DNA from: JAICUY01 sp963716585
GTDB taxonomy: Bacteria; Chloroflexota; Limnocylindria; QHBO01
Direction: 5' to 3'
DNA: 64,000 nucleotides
NCBI GenBank assembly: GCA_963716585.1
Contig: CAVQTN010000005.1
Location: forward strand, 95,819-159,818
The position numbers were made by a program, and so were the translations under genes. Shown piece after piece: positions 6,750 to 15,588 of the stretch. The notes under the pieces were generated by a model. The model was not told where the DNA came from, searched no databases, and was given only the letters and a program-made list of their open reading frames with translations. Numbering within the stretch: the first letter of the stretch is position 1; each line of letters begins with the position of its first letter.

Positions 6750-7912
6750 TGCGGATCGCGATCTTCACCGAGTCGTACCTGCCCTACCTCTCCGGCGTCA
6801 CCATCTCGACCGAGGCACTGGCGCGCGGCCTCGCGGCCGAGGGCAACGAGGTGCTGCTCGTCGCGCCGGCGCCGGCCGAGCCGAGCGGGCCACCCGTTGA
6901 CCACGCGGTCTCCTGGCTGCCGTCGTACCAGCTGCCTCGTCCCGTGCCGCGGAGCTACCGCATGCCGCTGCCGATCCCGTCGAACGCGCTGCGCGCCGCG
7001 CTCGCGTTCGGGCCGGAGGTCGTGCACGCGCAGTCGCCGTTCGTCTCGGGGCTGATGGCGCGGCGCATGGCACGGCGCCTCGCGGTGCCGCTGGTCTTCA
7101 CCCACCACACCCGCTTCGCCGACTACGGCCACTACCTCGGGCCGCTGGCGCGTCCGGCATCGGCCGCGACGGCCGGCTATCTGCGCCGCTTCTGGTCGGG
7201 CTGTGCGGCGGTGATCGCCCCATCGGCCAATCTCGCGGCCGAGATCGAGCGCCGCCTCGATCCGCGGCGCCACCGTCCGCTGCTGCGGGTCGTGCCGACT
7301 GGGCTCGACATCGCGATCATCCGTGGCCTGCCGCGCATCGACCCACGCCGGCTGGCCGGCTGGCCGGCGGACACCGTGGTGGTTGCCTCACTGGGGCGAC
7401 TCGCTCCCGAGAAGAGCGTCGCACAACTGGTCGAGGCATTTGCCGACGCGGCAGTCGCGGAGCCGAGGCTGCGCCTGCTGCTTATCGGCGGGGGACCATC
7501 GGAGGTCGCGCTGCAGGCCCGGGCAGCGGCGCTCGGTGGCGTGCACCTCACCGGCCAGCTGCCGCGGCTCGACGCGCTGAGCCTGCTCAAGGGGTCTGAC
7601 CTTTTCGCCTTCGCGTCGCGCACCGAAACGCAGGGCCTGGTCCTGTCCGAGGCGCTGGCCTGTGGCCTGCCGGTTGTGGCCCTCGATGGGCCGGCCATCG
7701 ACGAGTCGCTGCGCGATGGCGTGGACGGGATCCTCGCGCCCACGGAGCCGTCGCTCGGCGCTGCCCTGCTGGACCTCGCCAGGTCGCCCGAGCGGCGGGC
7801 CCGCATGGCGGCCGCGGCGCGCCAGGGGGCAGAGCGCTTCGATAGCAGGCGGCGCATCGGCGAGATGGAGGCCGTCTACCGCGAGGTTCTCGGCTCCGCG
7901 CCGACCTCCTGA
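6749..7912 (+). CDS. GT4-family glycosyltransferase
   Basis: A 387-residue GT-B fold glycosyltransferase. The N-terminus MRIAIFTESYLPYLSGV, the HAQSPF segment, FTHHTRF and the C-terminal VPTGLD...GRLAPEKSV...EALACGLPVVALDG patterns match group 1 (GT4) enzymes of the type that glycosylates diacylglycerol or adds mannose/glucose to lipids. The nucleotide-sugar site E-x7-E equivalent is ETQGLVLSEALA (about residue 290). The ATG overlaps the MFS stop. Donor and acceptor are unknown. Confidence 0.85.
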   Translation: MRIAIFTESYLPYLSGVTISTEALARGLAAEGNEVLLVAPAPAEPSGPPVDHAVSWLPSYQLPRPVPRSYRMPLPIPSNALRAALAFGPEVVHAQSPFVSGLMARRMARRLAVPLVFTHHTRFADYGHYLGPLARPASAATAGYLRRFWSGCAAVIAPSANLAAEIERRLDPRRHRPLLRVVPTGLDIAIIRGLPRIDPRRLAGWPADTVVVASLGRLAPEKSVAQLVEAFADAAVAEPRLRLLLIGGGPSEVALQARAAALGGVHLTGQLPRLDALSLLKGSDLFAFASRTETQGLVLSEALACGLPVVALDGPAIDESLRDGVDGILAPTEPSLGAALLDLARSPERRARMAAAARQGAERFDSRRRIGEMEAVYREVLGSAPTS

Positions 7913-7940
7913 AGCAGGTTGCGCAGCCGATCCGCCGGCG

Positions 7941-7946
7941 TACAAT
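7941..7946 (+). promoter_or_regulatory. Putative -10 element before the 7,954 ORF
   Basis: TACAAT followed by exactly 7 nt and ATG 7954, the commonest spacing of the leaderless pattern in this window. It probably drives the small ORF and the downstream NUDIX-gcv genes. Confidence 0.4.
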
Positions 7947-7953
7947 GCGGGCC

Positions 7954-8223
7954 ATGCGAGTGAGCCTCATGGCGCGGTACATCGCCCGTCCAGCCATCGA
8001 CTTCTGTTCGGGACGCAGCATTGGGCAACGCCCGCGTCTCGGCCTGGAGCGCTCCACGGTCGTCTACCACCGGCCGCGGCACGGACTGCGGCTGAGTCCC
8101 ACGGTCGGCGCACTTCGCTCGCAGACCAGCCGCTTCCGCTTCCCCTCGGTCGGTCGCGTCGGCCGCGTCCGCGCCCGCCGCGCCGCCCCTTCGTCCGGGC
8201 TTCCGCGCGCTCGCCGCGCGTAG
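7954..8223 (+). CDS. Hypothetical 89-residue Arg-rich protein
   Basis: Not recognised. The case for coding is indirect: it starts exactly 7 nt after a TACAAT box like other leaderless genes here, about four fifths of its codons end in G or C, and it fills what would otherwise be a 325-bp gap before the NUDIX gene, ending 14 bp before that gene's GTG. The product is basic, with Arg-rich C-terminal runs and no membrane segment. It may instead be an untranslated leader or a small ribosomal-type protein not identifiable by eye. Confidence 0.35.
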   Translation: MRVSLMARYIARPAIDFCSGRSIGQRPRLGLERSTVVYHRPRHGLRLSPTVGALRSQTSRFRFPSVGRVGRVRARRAAPSSGLPRARRA

Positions 8224-8237
8224 CGGCGCCCGGCGGC

Positions 8238-8711
8238 GTGCCCACCCTGCGCAACGCGCGAGCGACCTCGGCCGGTGGCGTGGTGCATCGGTCCAGCGAC
8301 GGGCGCACCGAGATCGCCCTCGTGCATCGGCGCAAACCGAGGCTGTGGGCGCTGCCGAAGGGCACGCCGGACGCCGGCGAGACCCTGGTGGAGACCGCAC
8401 TGCGCGAGACCCGCGAGGAGACGGGGCTGCGGGTCGAGCTTGAGGCGCCGATCAGCGATATCCGGTACTACTTCGTCCACGGCTCGACCCGCTTCAGCAA
8501 GACCGTCCATTTCTACCTGATGCGACCCGTGGGAGGAAGCCTGGACGAGCACGATCACGAGTTCGACGAGGCGCGCTGGGTGCAGGTCGAGGAGGCGCTG
8601 GAGGTGATGAGCTACGCGACCGAGCGGACGGTCGTCGAGCGTGCCGTCCAGATGCTGAACGGCGCCATCGCCGCGGGCATCGACCCGGATGCTCGGCAGG
8701 CCAGCGCTTGA
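8238..8711 (+). CDS. NUDIX hydrolase
   Basis: A protein of about 157 residues with a complete NUDIX box GTPDAGETLVETALRETREETGL split here as GX5E (GTPDAGE) and REX2EEXG (RETREETG), the Mg-binding catalytic helix of nucleoside-diphosphate hydrolases. The N-terminal half (GGVVHRSSDGRTEIALVHRR...LWALPKG) is typical of the MutT/ADPRase-like group. The open frame runs far upstream without homology, so the GTG at 8238 was chosen, right before the first conserved strand. Its stop overlaps the TTG of gcvT. The substrate is unknown. Confidence 0.8.
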   Translation: MPTLRNARATSAGGVVHRSSDGRTEIALVHRRKPRLWALPKGTPDAGETLVETALRETREETGLRVELEAPISDIRYYFVHGSTRFSKTVHFYLMRPVGGSLDEHDHEFDEARWVQVEEALEVMSYATERTVVERAVQMLNGAIAAGIDPDARQASA

Positions 8712-9832
8712 CCGGCGTCGGGGCGCTGCGTCGGACGCCGCTTCACGAGGCCCATCTCGCGCTCGGCGCCCGGATGGTCCCGTTCGCCGGCTACGAGATG
8801 CCGGTGCAGTACAGCTCGATCCTGGAGGAGCACCGCACCGTGCGCCGCGCGGTCGGCCTGTTCGACCTGTCGCACATGGGCGAGCTGGCGATCAGTGGCC
8901 CGGAGGCGCTCGCCTTCAGCCGCTACGCGGTGATCAGCGATCCCGGTGCCCTGGAGCCGGGCCAGGCGCAGTACTCGATGGTGTGCAATCCCGACGGCGG
9001 CATCATCGACGACCTGATCGTGTATCGGACCGACGACGGGTACCTGTTCGTCTGCAACGCGGCCAACCGCGCCGCTGTGGTGGCCCAGCTCGAGCGGTTG
9101 TTGGCGCGCGGTGATTTCGATGCGACGCTGGACGACCGCAGCGATCGCACGGCGCTCGTCGCTCCGCAGGGGCCGCGAGCCGCGGAGCTGGTCACCCGCC
9201 TGACCGACCTCGACCTCGACGCGCTGCGGAACTACCGCTCGGTGCGCGGGACGGTTGCCGGGGTCGAGAGCCTGGTGGCCCGAACCGGCTACACCGGCGA
9301 AGACGGCTTCGAGTTGTTCTGCGACGCGCGCCACGCCCCGCAGCTGTGGGACGCGCTGCTGGCCGCCGGTCGCCCGCTGGGCCTGCAGCCGTGCGGGCTG
9401 GGCAGCCGCGACACGCTGCGTCTCGAGGCCGGCATGCCGCTGTACGGCAATGAGCTTGGGCTCGACGTCAATCCGTACGAGGCCAACCTGGGCCGCGTGG
9501 TGAAGCTCGACAAGGGAGAGTTCGTCGGCCGCGCCGTGCTGCAGCGTGTCCAGCAGGAGGGGCCGCGGCGCAAGCTCGTCGGCCTGGTGATGCGCGAGAA
9601 CGCGATCCCGCGCCACGGCTACCCGGTACTGGTCGATGGCCGGCCGGCGGGCGACGTGACGAGCGGCACGCTGTCGCCCACCCTCGGCGACAAGATCGCC
9701 ATGGCCTACCTGCCCGCCGAGGCGGCCGGGATCGGCGAAGAGGTGCAGGTCGTGGTCCGCGAACGCCCGTTCCGCGCCGAGCAGGTAAAATTGCCGTTCT
9801 ACAAGCGGCCGAAGGCCAGCCCCGACGCCTAG
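8708..9832 (+). CDS. gcvT: Aminomethyltransferase, glycine cleavage T protein
   Basis: A 374-residue folate-dependent T protein that transfers the aminomethyl group from lipoyl-H protein to tetrahydrofolate, releasing ammonia. The N-terminus TPLHEAHLALGARMVPFAGYEMPVQY, the DLSHMGEL segment and TGYTGEDGFE are diagnostic. Translation is assigned to a TTG that overlaps the NUDIX stop (TTGA); no closer ATG lies before the conserved TPLHE. It is the first gene of the complete glycine decarboxylase operon. Confidence 0.93.
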   Translation: MTGVGALRRTPLHEAHLALGARMVPFAGYEMPVQYSSILEEHRTVRRAVGLFDLSHMGELAISGPEALAFSRYAVISDPGALEPGQAQYSMVCNPDGGIIDDLIVYRTDDGYLFVCNAANRAAVVAQLERLLARGDFDATLDDRSDRTALVAPQGPRAAELVTRLTDLDLDALRNYRSVRGTVAGVESLVARTGYTGEDGFELFCDARHAPQLWDALLAAGRPLGLQPCGLGSRDTLRLEAGMPLYGNELGLDVNPYEANLGRVVKLDKGEFVGRAVLQRVQQEGPRRKLVGLVMRENAIPRHGYPVLVDGRPAGDVTSGTLSPTLGDKIAMAYLPAEAAGIGEEVQVVVRERPFRAEQVKLPFYKRPKASPDA

Positions 9833-9859
9833 CCGCGGTGGCCATCCAGCGAGGTGTCA

Positions 9860-10240
9860 ATGTCGACCTACCCGAATGATCTCCGCTACTCGAAGGAGCA
9901 CGAGTGGGTTCGTGTCGACGGATCGACCGCCACGATCGGCATCACCACCTACGCCGCCGCCGAGCTCGGCGATGTCGTGTTCGTCGACCTGCCGGCGGTC
10001 GGTACCCGGCTGGAACAGTTCGCCAGCTTCGGCGTGGTCGAGTCGGTGAAGGCGGTCAGCGACCTGTATGCACCTGTCTCCGGCGAGGTCACCGGGGTGA
10101 ACGAGGCATTGGCCGCGAGCCCCGAGCTGCTGAACAGCGACGCCTTCGGCGAGGGGTGGATCGTGCGCCTGAGCCTGAGCGATCCGTCTCAGGTCGAGCA
10201 GCTGATGGACGCCGATGCCTACGCCGAGCTGACCGCCTGA
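9860..10240 (+). CDS. gcvH: Glycine cleavage system H protein
   Basis: A 126-residue lipoyl carrier. The lipoylation site is the lysine in ESVKAVSDLYAP (about residue 63), flanked by the expected beta hairpin; the N-terminus LRYSKEHEWVRV is canonical. ATG 9860 was chosen over a GTG two codons earlier because GAGGTG lies directly upstream as a Shine-Dalgarno site. It shuttles the methylamine intermediate between GcvP and GcvT. Confidence 0.96.
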   Translation: MSTYPNDLRYSKEHEWVRVDGSTATIGITTYAAAELGDVVFVDLPAVGTRLEQFASFGVVESVKAVSDLYAPVSGEVTGVNEALAASPELLNSDAFGEGWIVRLSLSDPSQVEQLMDADAYAELTA

Positions 10241-10244
10241 GCTG

Positions 10245-11588
10245 ATGGCCTACTCCCCGCATACCGATGCCGATCGCGAGCGGATGCTCGGGGCGATCGG
10301 TGTGGCGTCGGTCGACGACCTGTTCGCCGACATTCCCGCGGCGGTCCGGCCGACGAGCTTCGAGCTGCCTGCGCCGATGGTCGAGCAGGAGGTCCGCGCC
10401 GAGCTGGCGCGCCTGGCGGGCCTGAACCGCGTTCCCCACGTCAGCTTCCTGGGAGCCGGGGCGTATCGGCACCTGATTCCGGCGGTGGTCTGGGAGGTCA
10501 TCGGCCGCAGCGAGTTCTCGACCTCCTACACGCCGTACCAGCCGGAGGTCAGCCAGGGCACGCTGCAGAGCATCTACGAGTTCCAGTCGCTGATCTGCGA
10601 GTTGACCGGCATGGAGGTCGCGACGGCCAGTCACTACGACGGCGCGACCGCCACGGCGGAGGCGGCGCTGATGGCCTGCCGGCTGACCGGGCGCCACCGG
10701 ATCGCCGTCTCGACCGCCGTGAATCCGCAGGTCCGCCGCGTCCTGGCAACCTACTGCTCCGGGCCCGGCATCGAGCTGGTCGAGGTGCCGGCCGACCTGG
10801 CCGATGGCGGCAGCGGCCTGACGCCGGTCGACCGTGCCGCCGGCATCCTGGGCGACGGGGTCGCCTGCCTCGTCGCACAGCAGCCGAACTTCTTCGGCGG
10901 CCTTGAGCCGATGCGCGAGCTGGCCGACGCAGCGCATGCCGTGGGCGCACAGCTGGTCGCAATCGTCGAGCCGGTCTCGCTGGCGCTGCTCGAGCCACCC
11001 GGCGACTACGGCGCCGACCTGGTCGCCGCCGAGGGCCAGCCGCTCGGCATTCCGCTGTCGTACGGCGGCCCCTACGTCGGCCTGATGGCCGCTCCGATGA
11101 GCGCCGTGCGGCAGATGCCCGGCCGGCTGGTCGGGGCCACGCATGACGTCGAGGGGCGGCGCGGCTACGTGCTGACGCTCCAGGCGCGCGAGCAGCACAT
11201 TCGCCGCGAGAAGGCGGCGTCGAACATCTGCACCAACCAGGCCCTCTGCGCACTGGCGGCGACCGCCTACCTGTCGGCAGTCGGCCCGCAGGGCCTGCGC
11301 GAGGTGGCCGAGCTGTCGACCGTCCAGGCTCGCCATGCCGTGGCGGCCATCGACGATGCCGGGCTCGGCGAGCGACGCTTCTCCGCGCCCTATTTCAGCG
11401 AGGCCGCGATCCGCATCCCGGACGCCGGTCGCCGGCACGCGGCGCTGCTCGAGCAGGGGATCGTGGCCGGCCATCCGGTGTGGGGCGACTATCCCGAGCT
11501 CGCCGACACGCTGCTGCTGGCCGCCACGGAGCTGACCACCGACGAGCAGATAGCGCGGCTGGTCGCCGCGCTGCAGGCCACCCGATGA
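10245..11588 (+). CDS. gcvPA: Glycine dehydrogenase (decarboxylating) subunit 1
   Basis: A 447-residue alpha-type subunit of the two-subunit P protein. It has the fold-type I PLP enzyme pattern but no PLP lysine of its own, as is normal for GcvPA. Family motifs: FLGAGAYRHLIPAVV, TPYQPEVSQGTLQSIYEFQS, YDGATATAEA and SYGGPYVGLMA. It starts 4 nt after gcvH and its stop overlaps gcvPB (ATGA), which suggests coupled, equimolar synthesis. Confidence 0.95.
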   Translation: MAYSPHTDADRERMLGAIGVASVDDLFADIPAAVRPTSFELPAPMVEQEVRAELARLAGLNRVPHVSFLGAGAYRHLIPAVVWEVIGRSEFSTSYTPYQPEVSQGTLQSIYEFQSLICELTGMEVATASHYDGATATAEAALMACRLTGRHRIAVSTAVNPQVRRVLATYCSGPGIELVEVPADLADGGSGLTPVDRAAGILGDGVACLVAQQPNFFGGLEPMRELADAAHAVGAQLVAIVEPVSLALLEPPGDYGADLVAAEGQPLGIPLSYGGPYVGLMAAPMSAVRQMPGRLVGATHDVEGRRGYVLTLQAREQHIRREKAASNICTNQALCALAATAYLSAVGPQGLREVAELSTVQARHAVAAIDDAGLGERRFSAPYFSEAAIRIPDAGRRHAALLEQGIVAGHPVWGDYPELADTLLLAATELTTDEQIARLVAALQATR

Positions 11589-13207
11589 GCATCGCCGAGC
11601 GGCCGTCGGCGACCGGCGATGCCAGTGGCCGGGGAGCGGCCTTCCATTCGCCCGAGGGCGGCGAGGAGCTGCGCGTCGTGGAGCCGCTCATCTTCGATGC
11701 ATCGCGCCCCGGCCGGCGCGCCGTGCGATTCCCGGCGGCATCGGATGTCGCGCTGCAGGCCGGCGAGCGACAGCCGCCGCTGCCGGCCGCCGTGCGCCGC
11801 GCATCCGCGCCTCGGCTGCCGGAGGTCAGCGAGCTGGATCTGCTGCGCCACTTCAACCGGCTGGCGCACCTCAACTACGCGATCGACCTGAACTTCTATC
11901 CGCTCGGCTCCTGCACGATGAAGTACAACCCCAAGGTCAACGAGTGGGCCGCCCGCCTGCCCGGCCTCGCCGAGTCCCACCCGCTCGATCCCGATGTGCT
12001 GGCGCAGGGCAGCCTGGCGGTCGAATGGCTGCTGGCCGAGCTGCTGAAGGAGATCAGTGGCTTCGCAGCCGTCAGCCTCCAGCCCGCCGCCGGGGCGCAG
12101 GGTGAGCTGACCGGGCTGCTCATGGCGCGCGCCTACCATCGGTCACGCGGGGAGGGCGAGCAGCGCAGCAAGGTGCTGGTGCCCGACAGCGCGCATGGCA
12201 CCAACCCCGCGAGCGCCAGCATGGTCGGCTACCGGACGGTCACCATCCCGTCGAACGAGCGCGGCGGGATCGACCTTTCCGCGCTGCGTGCCGCGCTCGG
12301 CCCGGACGTGGCCGCGCTGATGATCACCAACCCGAGCACGCTGGGCATCTTCGAGGACCAGATCGACCAGGTCGTCGAGGCCGTGAAGGGCGCAGGAGCG
12401 ATCGCCTACATGGACGGCGCCAACCTGAACGCCATCCTTGGCCGCTTCCGGCCCGGCGAGGCCGGCTTCGACGTCATGCATTTCAACCTCCACAAGACCT
12501 TCAGCACCCCGCACGGCGGCGGGGGACCGGGTGCCGGGCCGGTGGGCGTCAGCGAGCGCCTCGCGCCCTTCCTGCCGGTGCCGCTGCCGACGCTGATCGA
12601 GGGCGATCCGGACGAGGTGCGGCGCGAGGCATGGGCCGGGCGCTCGACACCCGGTGCGCGCTTCGCGCTCGACTGGGACCGGCCGCAGAGCATCGGCAAG
12701 GTGCGCATGTACACCGGCAACTTCGGCATGTTTGCGCGGGCATACACCTACATCCGCAGCAACGGCGGCGCGGGCCTGCGCGAGATCAGCGATGACGCGG
12801 TGCTCGCCGCGAACTACCTGCGCGTCGGACTGGCCGATGCGTACGACCTGCCCTATGACCGCATCTGCAAGCATGAGGTCGTCTTCTCCGGGCGGCGGCA
12901 GAAGCGGCAGCACGGTGTCACCACCCTCGACATCGCCAAGGCGATCCTGGATGCCGGGATCCATCCGCCGACGATCTACTTCCCGCTGATCGTCGAGGAG
13001 GCGCTCATGATCGAGCCAACCGAGACCGAGTCGCTCGAGACACTCGACCGCTTCATCGACGTCATGCACGACGTGGCCACGCGTGCTGCCGAAGATCCGG
13101 AATCGGTCAAGCGCAGTCCGGTGAGCACACCGGTCGGCCGCCTCGATGAGGCGAGCGCGGCGCGCCGTCCGGACCTGCGCCACCGGTTCGCCGACGCGGC
13201 CGACTGA
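11585..13207 (+). CDS. gcvPB: Glycine dehydrogenase (decarboxylating) subunit 2
   Basis: A 540-residue catalytic P-protein subunit; the PLP lysine is in FNLHKTFSTPHGGGGPG. Also visible are LNFYPLGSCTMKYNP, PAAGAQGEL and DSAHGTNPAS. About 50 N-terminal residues precede the first conserved strand, longer than usual. With GcvPA it decarboxylates glycine and loads methylamine on GcvH. No lipoamide dehydrogenase gene is present nearby, so the L protein must be shared from elsewhere. Confidence 0.95.
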   Translation: MSIAERPSATGDASGRGAAFHSPEGGEELRVVEPLIFDASRPGRRAVRFPAASDVALQAGERQPPLPAAVRRASAPRLPEVSELDLLRHFNRLAHLNYAIDLNFYPLGSCTMKYNPKVNEWAARLPGLAESHPLDPDVLAQGSLAVEWLLAELLKEISGFAAVSLQPAAGAQGELTGLLMARAYHRSRGEGEQRSKVLVPDSAHGTNPASASMVGYRTVTIPSNERGGIDLSALRAALGPDVAALMITNPSTLGIFEDQIDQVVEAVKGAGAIAYMDGANLNAILGRFRPGEAGFDVMHFNLHKTFSTPHGGGGPGAGPVGVSERLAPFLPVPLPTLIEGDPDEVRREAWAGRSTPGARFALDWDRPQSIGKVRMYTGNFGMFARAYTYIRSNGGAGLREISDDAVLAANYLRVGLADAYDLPYDRICKHEVVFSGRRQKRQHGVTTLDIAKAILDAGIHPPTIYFPLIVEEALMIEPTETESLETLDRFIDVMHDVATRAAEDPESVKRSPVSTPVGRLDEASAARRPDLRHRFADAAD

Positions 13208-13271
13208 ACTCCATGCCGGCTTCCAGCGTAGTATCGATACCGAGCGGCGGTGCGAACACGGGGTGCCAGTG

Positions 13272-13868
13272 ATGAGGACGCAGCCGGACGGGCTCGTCGA
13301 GCGCATGCAGTCGGGTGAGATGGCTGCGTTCGAGGAATTCTTCAATACCTACAAGCGGCCGGTGTACACCACCGCGCTGGCGATCACCCGTGATCCGTTC
13401 CTGGCTGAGGAGATCCTGCAGGATTGCTTCGTAAAGGCCTATCGCGTCCGGCAGCGCCTGCGACGCGACGTATCACCGCTTCCGTGGCTGCAGCGGGTCA
13501 CCACCAACCTGTGCTACAGCCGCCTCTCCCGGCGCAAGCGGACGTTCGCCGAGCCGCTGACGGCGCTGATCACGAACATCGTCGCGGACCTCACCTCGCG
13601 TCCGGACCAGGTGGTCGAGTCGCGCGAGATCGTCGAGGTCCTGCAGCGCGGAATCGACGCGCTGCCGGCCAAGCAGCAGACCGCCATCATCCTCTACTAC
13701 CTGCACGGCTACTCGCTGGCGGAGTCGGCGGAGATCGCCGACTGCAACGTCGGCACCATGAAGTCGCGGCTGCACTATGCCCTCAAGGCGCTCCGATCGC
13801 TCCTGCCCGCCGAACGGCGCGCGGGCATGCCGAGCACCGCCAGGCTCGCGACCGATGAGCTGCCGTAA
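13272..13868 (+). CDS. ECF-type sigma-70 family RNA polymerase sigma factor
   Basis: A 198-residue sigma factor with region 2 (FEEFFNTYKRPVYTTALAITRDPFLAEEILQ followed by WLQRVTTNLC) and region 4 (ALPAKQQTAIILYYLHGYS...NVGTMKSRLHYALKAL), and no region 3, as in group IV sigma factors. ATG 13272 was selected; GTG 13263 and 13269 are alternatives. A TAGTAT box at 13229-13234 may be its promoter. The next gene overlaps by 14 bp and encodes a zinc-finger anti-sigma factor, so this is a classic sigma/anti-sigma pair. Its regulon and signal are unknown. Confidence 0.9.
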   Translation: MRTQPDGLVERMQSGEMAAFEEFFNTYKRPVYTTALAITRDPFLAEEILQDCFVKAYRVRQRLRRDVSPLPWLQRVTTNLCYSRLSRRKRTFAEPLTALITNIVADLTSRPDQVVESREIVEVLQRGIDALPAKQQTAIILYYLHGYSLAESAEIADCNVGTMKSRLHYALKALRSLLPAERRAGMPSTARLATDELP

Positions 13869-14424
13869 GGTCGCTCGCGAGCTGATCGAGCGTTTCCGCT
13901 TCGGCCCGCTCGATCGGCGATCGGCACCCCACCTCGAGCACCTCGAGACCTGCGCGCGCTGCCGGGACGAGGTCGGCCTCGATCGCGCGTTCGTGCTGCA
14001 GCTGCAGCGCGCGCTGCGGGAGCGGATCGGTCACGTCGAGCCGCCCTCCGACGCGTGGTCAATGGTCCGCGCACGCGCCATCGCCGAAACGTCGGCGCCC
14101 GCCGGCTGGCGCGTGTGGCTGCTCGGCTTCGGGCAGGCCCTGCGCGTCGCGGGAGCTGGAGCGGTTGTCGCACTCGTCATCGTCCTCTCGCGAGCGCAGC
14201 TCGAAACGCCGCGGCAGCTCCCGGCGGCGTCGACCCTCGGCCGGATGGGCCACGTGGAGGTGGCCAGCTTCATGCCGCCGGGCGGCATCATCTGGCCGAT
14301 GGGAGATCCGTACCAGGCGCCGAAGCCGATCGGGCCGGCCACCGGCCTTGCCCGCTTCTCGCAGCCGGTGGCGCTGGTGGCGCCGCCGGAGCCGGACGAC
14401 TCCCTGGTGGGCATGATGCAGTGA
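13855..14424 (+). CDS. Membrane-anchored zinc-finger (zf-HC2) anti-sigma factor
   Basis: A 189-residue protein. The N-terminal cytoplasmic part carries HLEHLETCARC, the H-x3-C-x2-C zinc motif of ZAS anti-sigma domains (about residues 25-35). One membrane segment (VAGAGAVVALVIVLS, about 97-113) is followed by a roughly 75-residue Pro/Gly-rich extracytoplasmic tail. ATG 13855 overlaps the sigma gene; its stop overlaps the next gene through GTGA. It should hold the ECF factor inactive until an envelope signal releases it. Confidence 0.85.
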   Translation: MSCRKVARELIERFRFGPLDRRSAPHLEHLETCARCRDEVGLDRAFVLQLQRALRERIGHVEPPSDAWSMVRARAIAETSAPAGWRVWLLGFGQALRVAGAGAVVALVIVLSRAQLETPRQLPAASTLGRMGHVEVASFMPPGGIIWPMGDPYQAPKPIGPATGLARFSQPVALVAPPEPDDSLVGMMQ

Positions 14425-15191
14425 TCCTTCGCAGGGCCGCCGGGTTGGTGGCCGTCGCGCTCGTCGGCGCGGCTTGCAGCACGCCGGTCGTGCCCGCCGC
14501 GGTCGCCGTGCCGGCGACGGTCGAGACGGCACGCTTCGAGGTCCCGCCGGCTCCAGGGCCGGTGAAGCCGTTCCGCGGCGCATCGACGCAGCAGGTGCAG
14601 GTCGTCGACGGCTACGCCACGATGCTCTTCACGATGCGCAACGTCGGTGATGAGCCGGTCACGTTCCTCAACACGTTGTACGACTACGAGCCCAAGCAGC
14701 TGTACGAGCCGATGGTGCGAATGGAATGGAAGGGCGGCGAGACGGCGCTCGGGACGCGCCAGGGCCGCTTCTTCCCCTCGCCGGCGGTGTTGCAGCCGGG
14801 CCAACAGGCGGTCTACCTGATGGGTGGCACCAAGGTCGATGGCAGTGGACAGATCGGCAGCCTCGACACCCACATCAAATACTGCCCGTCGCGCGGCATG
14901 AACGACGTGCCGGCGGTCAACCTCGAGGTCAGCGGCCTGACCTGGCAGACTCGCGACGGCGTCACCACCGTGCGCGGCACGGTTCGCCAGCCGCAGGGCA
15001 TCGAGCGCTACAGAGCGCCGACCATTGGCGTCGCCTTCTTTGATGCCTCCGGCAACTTTGCCGGCGCGGTGGTCGACAGCTCGGCTGCAGAGCCGCTGAG
15101 TGATGGCCAGCCGCACAGTTTCGAGATCAGCGGGCACGGCGTGCGGGCGGATGCCATCGCCCAGGCCACCGGGTACGCCTGGATGCGCTGA
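14421..15191 (+). CDS. Putative lipoprotein of an ECF sigma operon
   Basis: A 256-residue product with a lipoprotein signal peptide (RRAAGLVAVALVGAAC, lipobox VGAAC at about residue 19) and no further membrane segment. The mature part is beta-rich (VDGYATMLFTMRNVGDEPVTF..., TWQTRDGVTTVRGTV) and looks like an Ig-like or FxLYD-type fold, but no family is certain. The GTG overlaps the anti-sigma stop, so all three genes are cotranscribed and probably translationally coupled; it may be the signal sensor or an effector of the sigma system. Confidence 0.75.
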   Translation: MILRRAAGLVAVALVGAACSTPVVPAAVAVPATVETARFEVPPAPGPVKPFRGASTQQVQVVDGYATMLFTMRNVGDEPVTFLNTLYDYEPKQLYEPMVRMEWKGGETALGTRQGRFFPSPAVLQPGQQAVYLMGGTKVDGSGQIGSLDTHIKYCPSRGMNDVPAVNLEVSGLTWQTRDGVTTVRGTVRQPQGIERYRAPTIGVAFFDASGNFAGAVVDSSAAEPLSDGQPHSFEISGHGVRADAIAQATGYAWMR

Positions 15192-15588
15192 CCGCGGGCG
15201 CGCCGAAAGCGAGACGGCGGTGCCTCGATTGGGTCAGAATCTGAACCCGCCGGCGCTCCGCCGAGTATTGGTTGTACGGAGTGGAGACTGCGGTGTGCTC
15301 CTTGACGCCGTAACCGGAGCCGGAACATCATGTGCGCGCTCTGTCGCCCAGGCCGGGACGCATTCCCGCGCCTACCCCGGTCCGTGCAGGTTGCCCAGGG
15401 GACCTCGAAGTAGCCACCACTGACGCAGATACCGTTGGAGGAGAAGGAGGGCGAACCGCGACCATCGCGACGTCATGAACTCGACGGTCACCGCGAGCAT
15501 CGAGGACTCGGGCTCATGGCGGTCAGGCCGCGCCGCACCCATGCGGCGACCTCGCAACATGCCGTGACAACGGCTTCTGGAGGAATCT
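15192..15588. other. 397-bp gap before the first peptide transporter operon
   Basis: No gene is supported. A purine-rich run GGAGGAGAAGGAGGG (about 15437-15451) is followed 24 nt later by a 30-codon ORF (ATG 15475), too far for ribosome binding. TTGACG at about 15301 has no matching -10. The interval presumably holds the promoter of the 15,589-21,627 operon, but it cannot be placed by eye. Confidence 0.5.

Noticed and set aside
7945..8223. Ribosomal protein bL28 or bL34 in the gap before the NUDIX gene
   Set aside because: A basic product with a cysteine looked suggestive, but no conserved Cys or Gly-Asn motif of bL28 and no bL34 pattern could be aligned in any frame.
8600..8760. Glycine riboswitch in front of gcvT
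   Set aside because: gcvT overlaps the NUDIX gene and there is no untranslated leader in which a riboswitch could lie.
15475..15567. 30-residue leader ORF before the first importer operon
   Set aside because: The strong purine run is about 24 nt from the ATG, too far for ribosome binding, and no -10 box precedes it at the leaderless distance.
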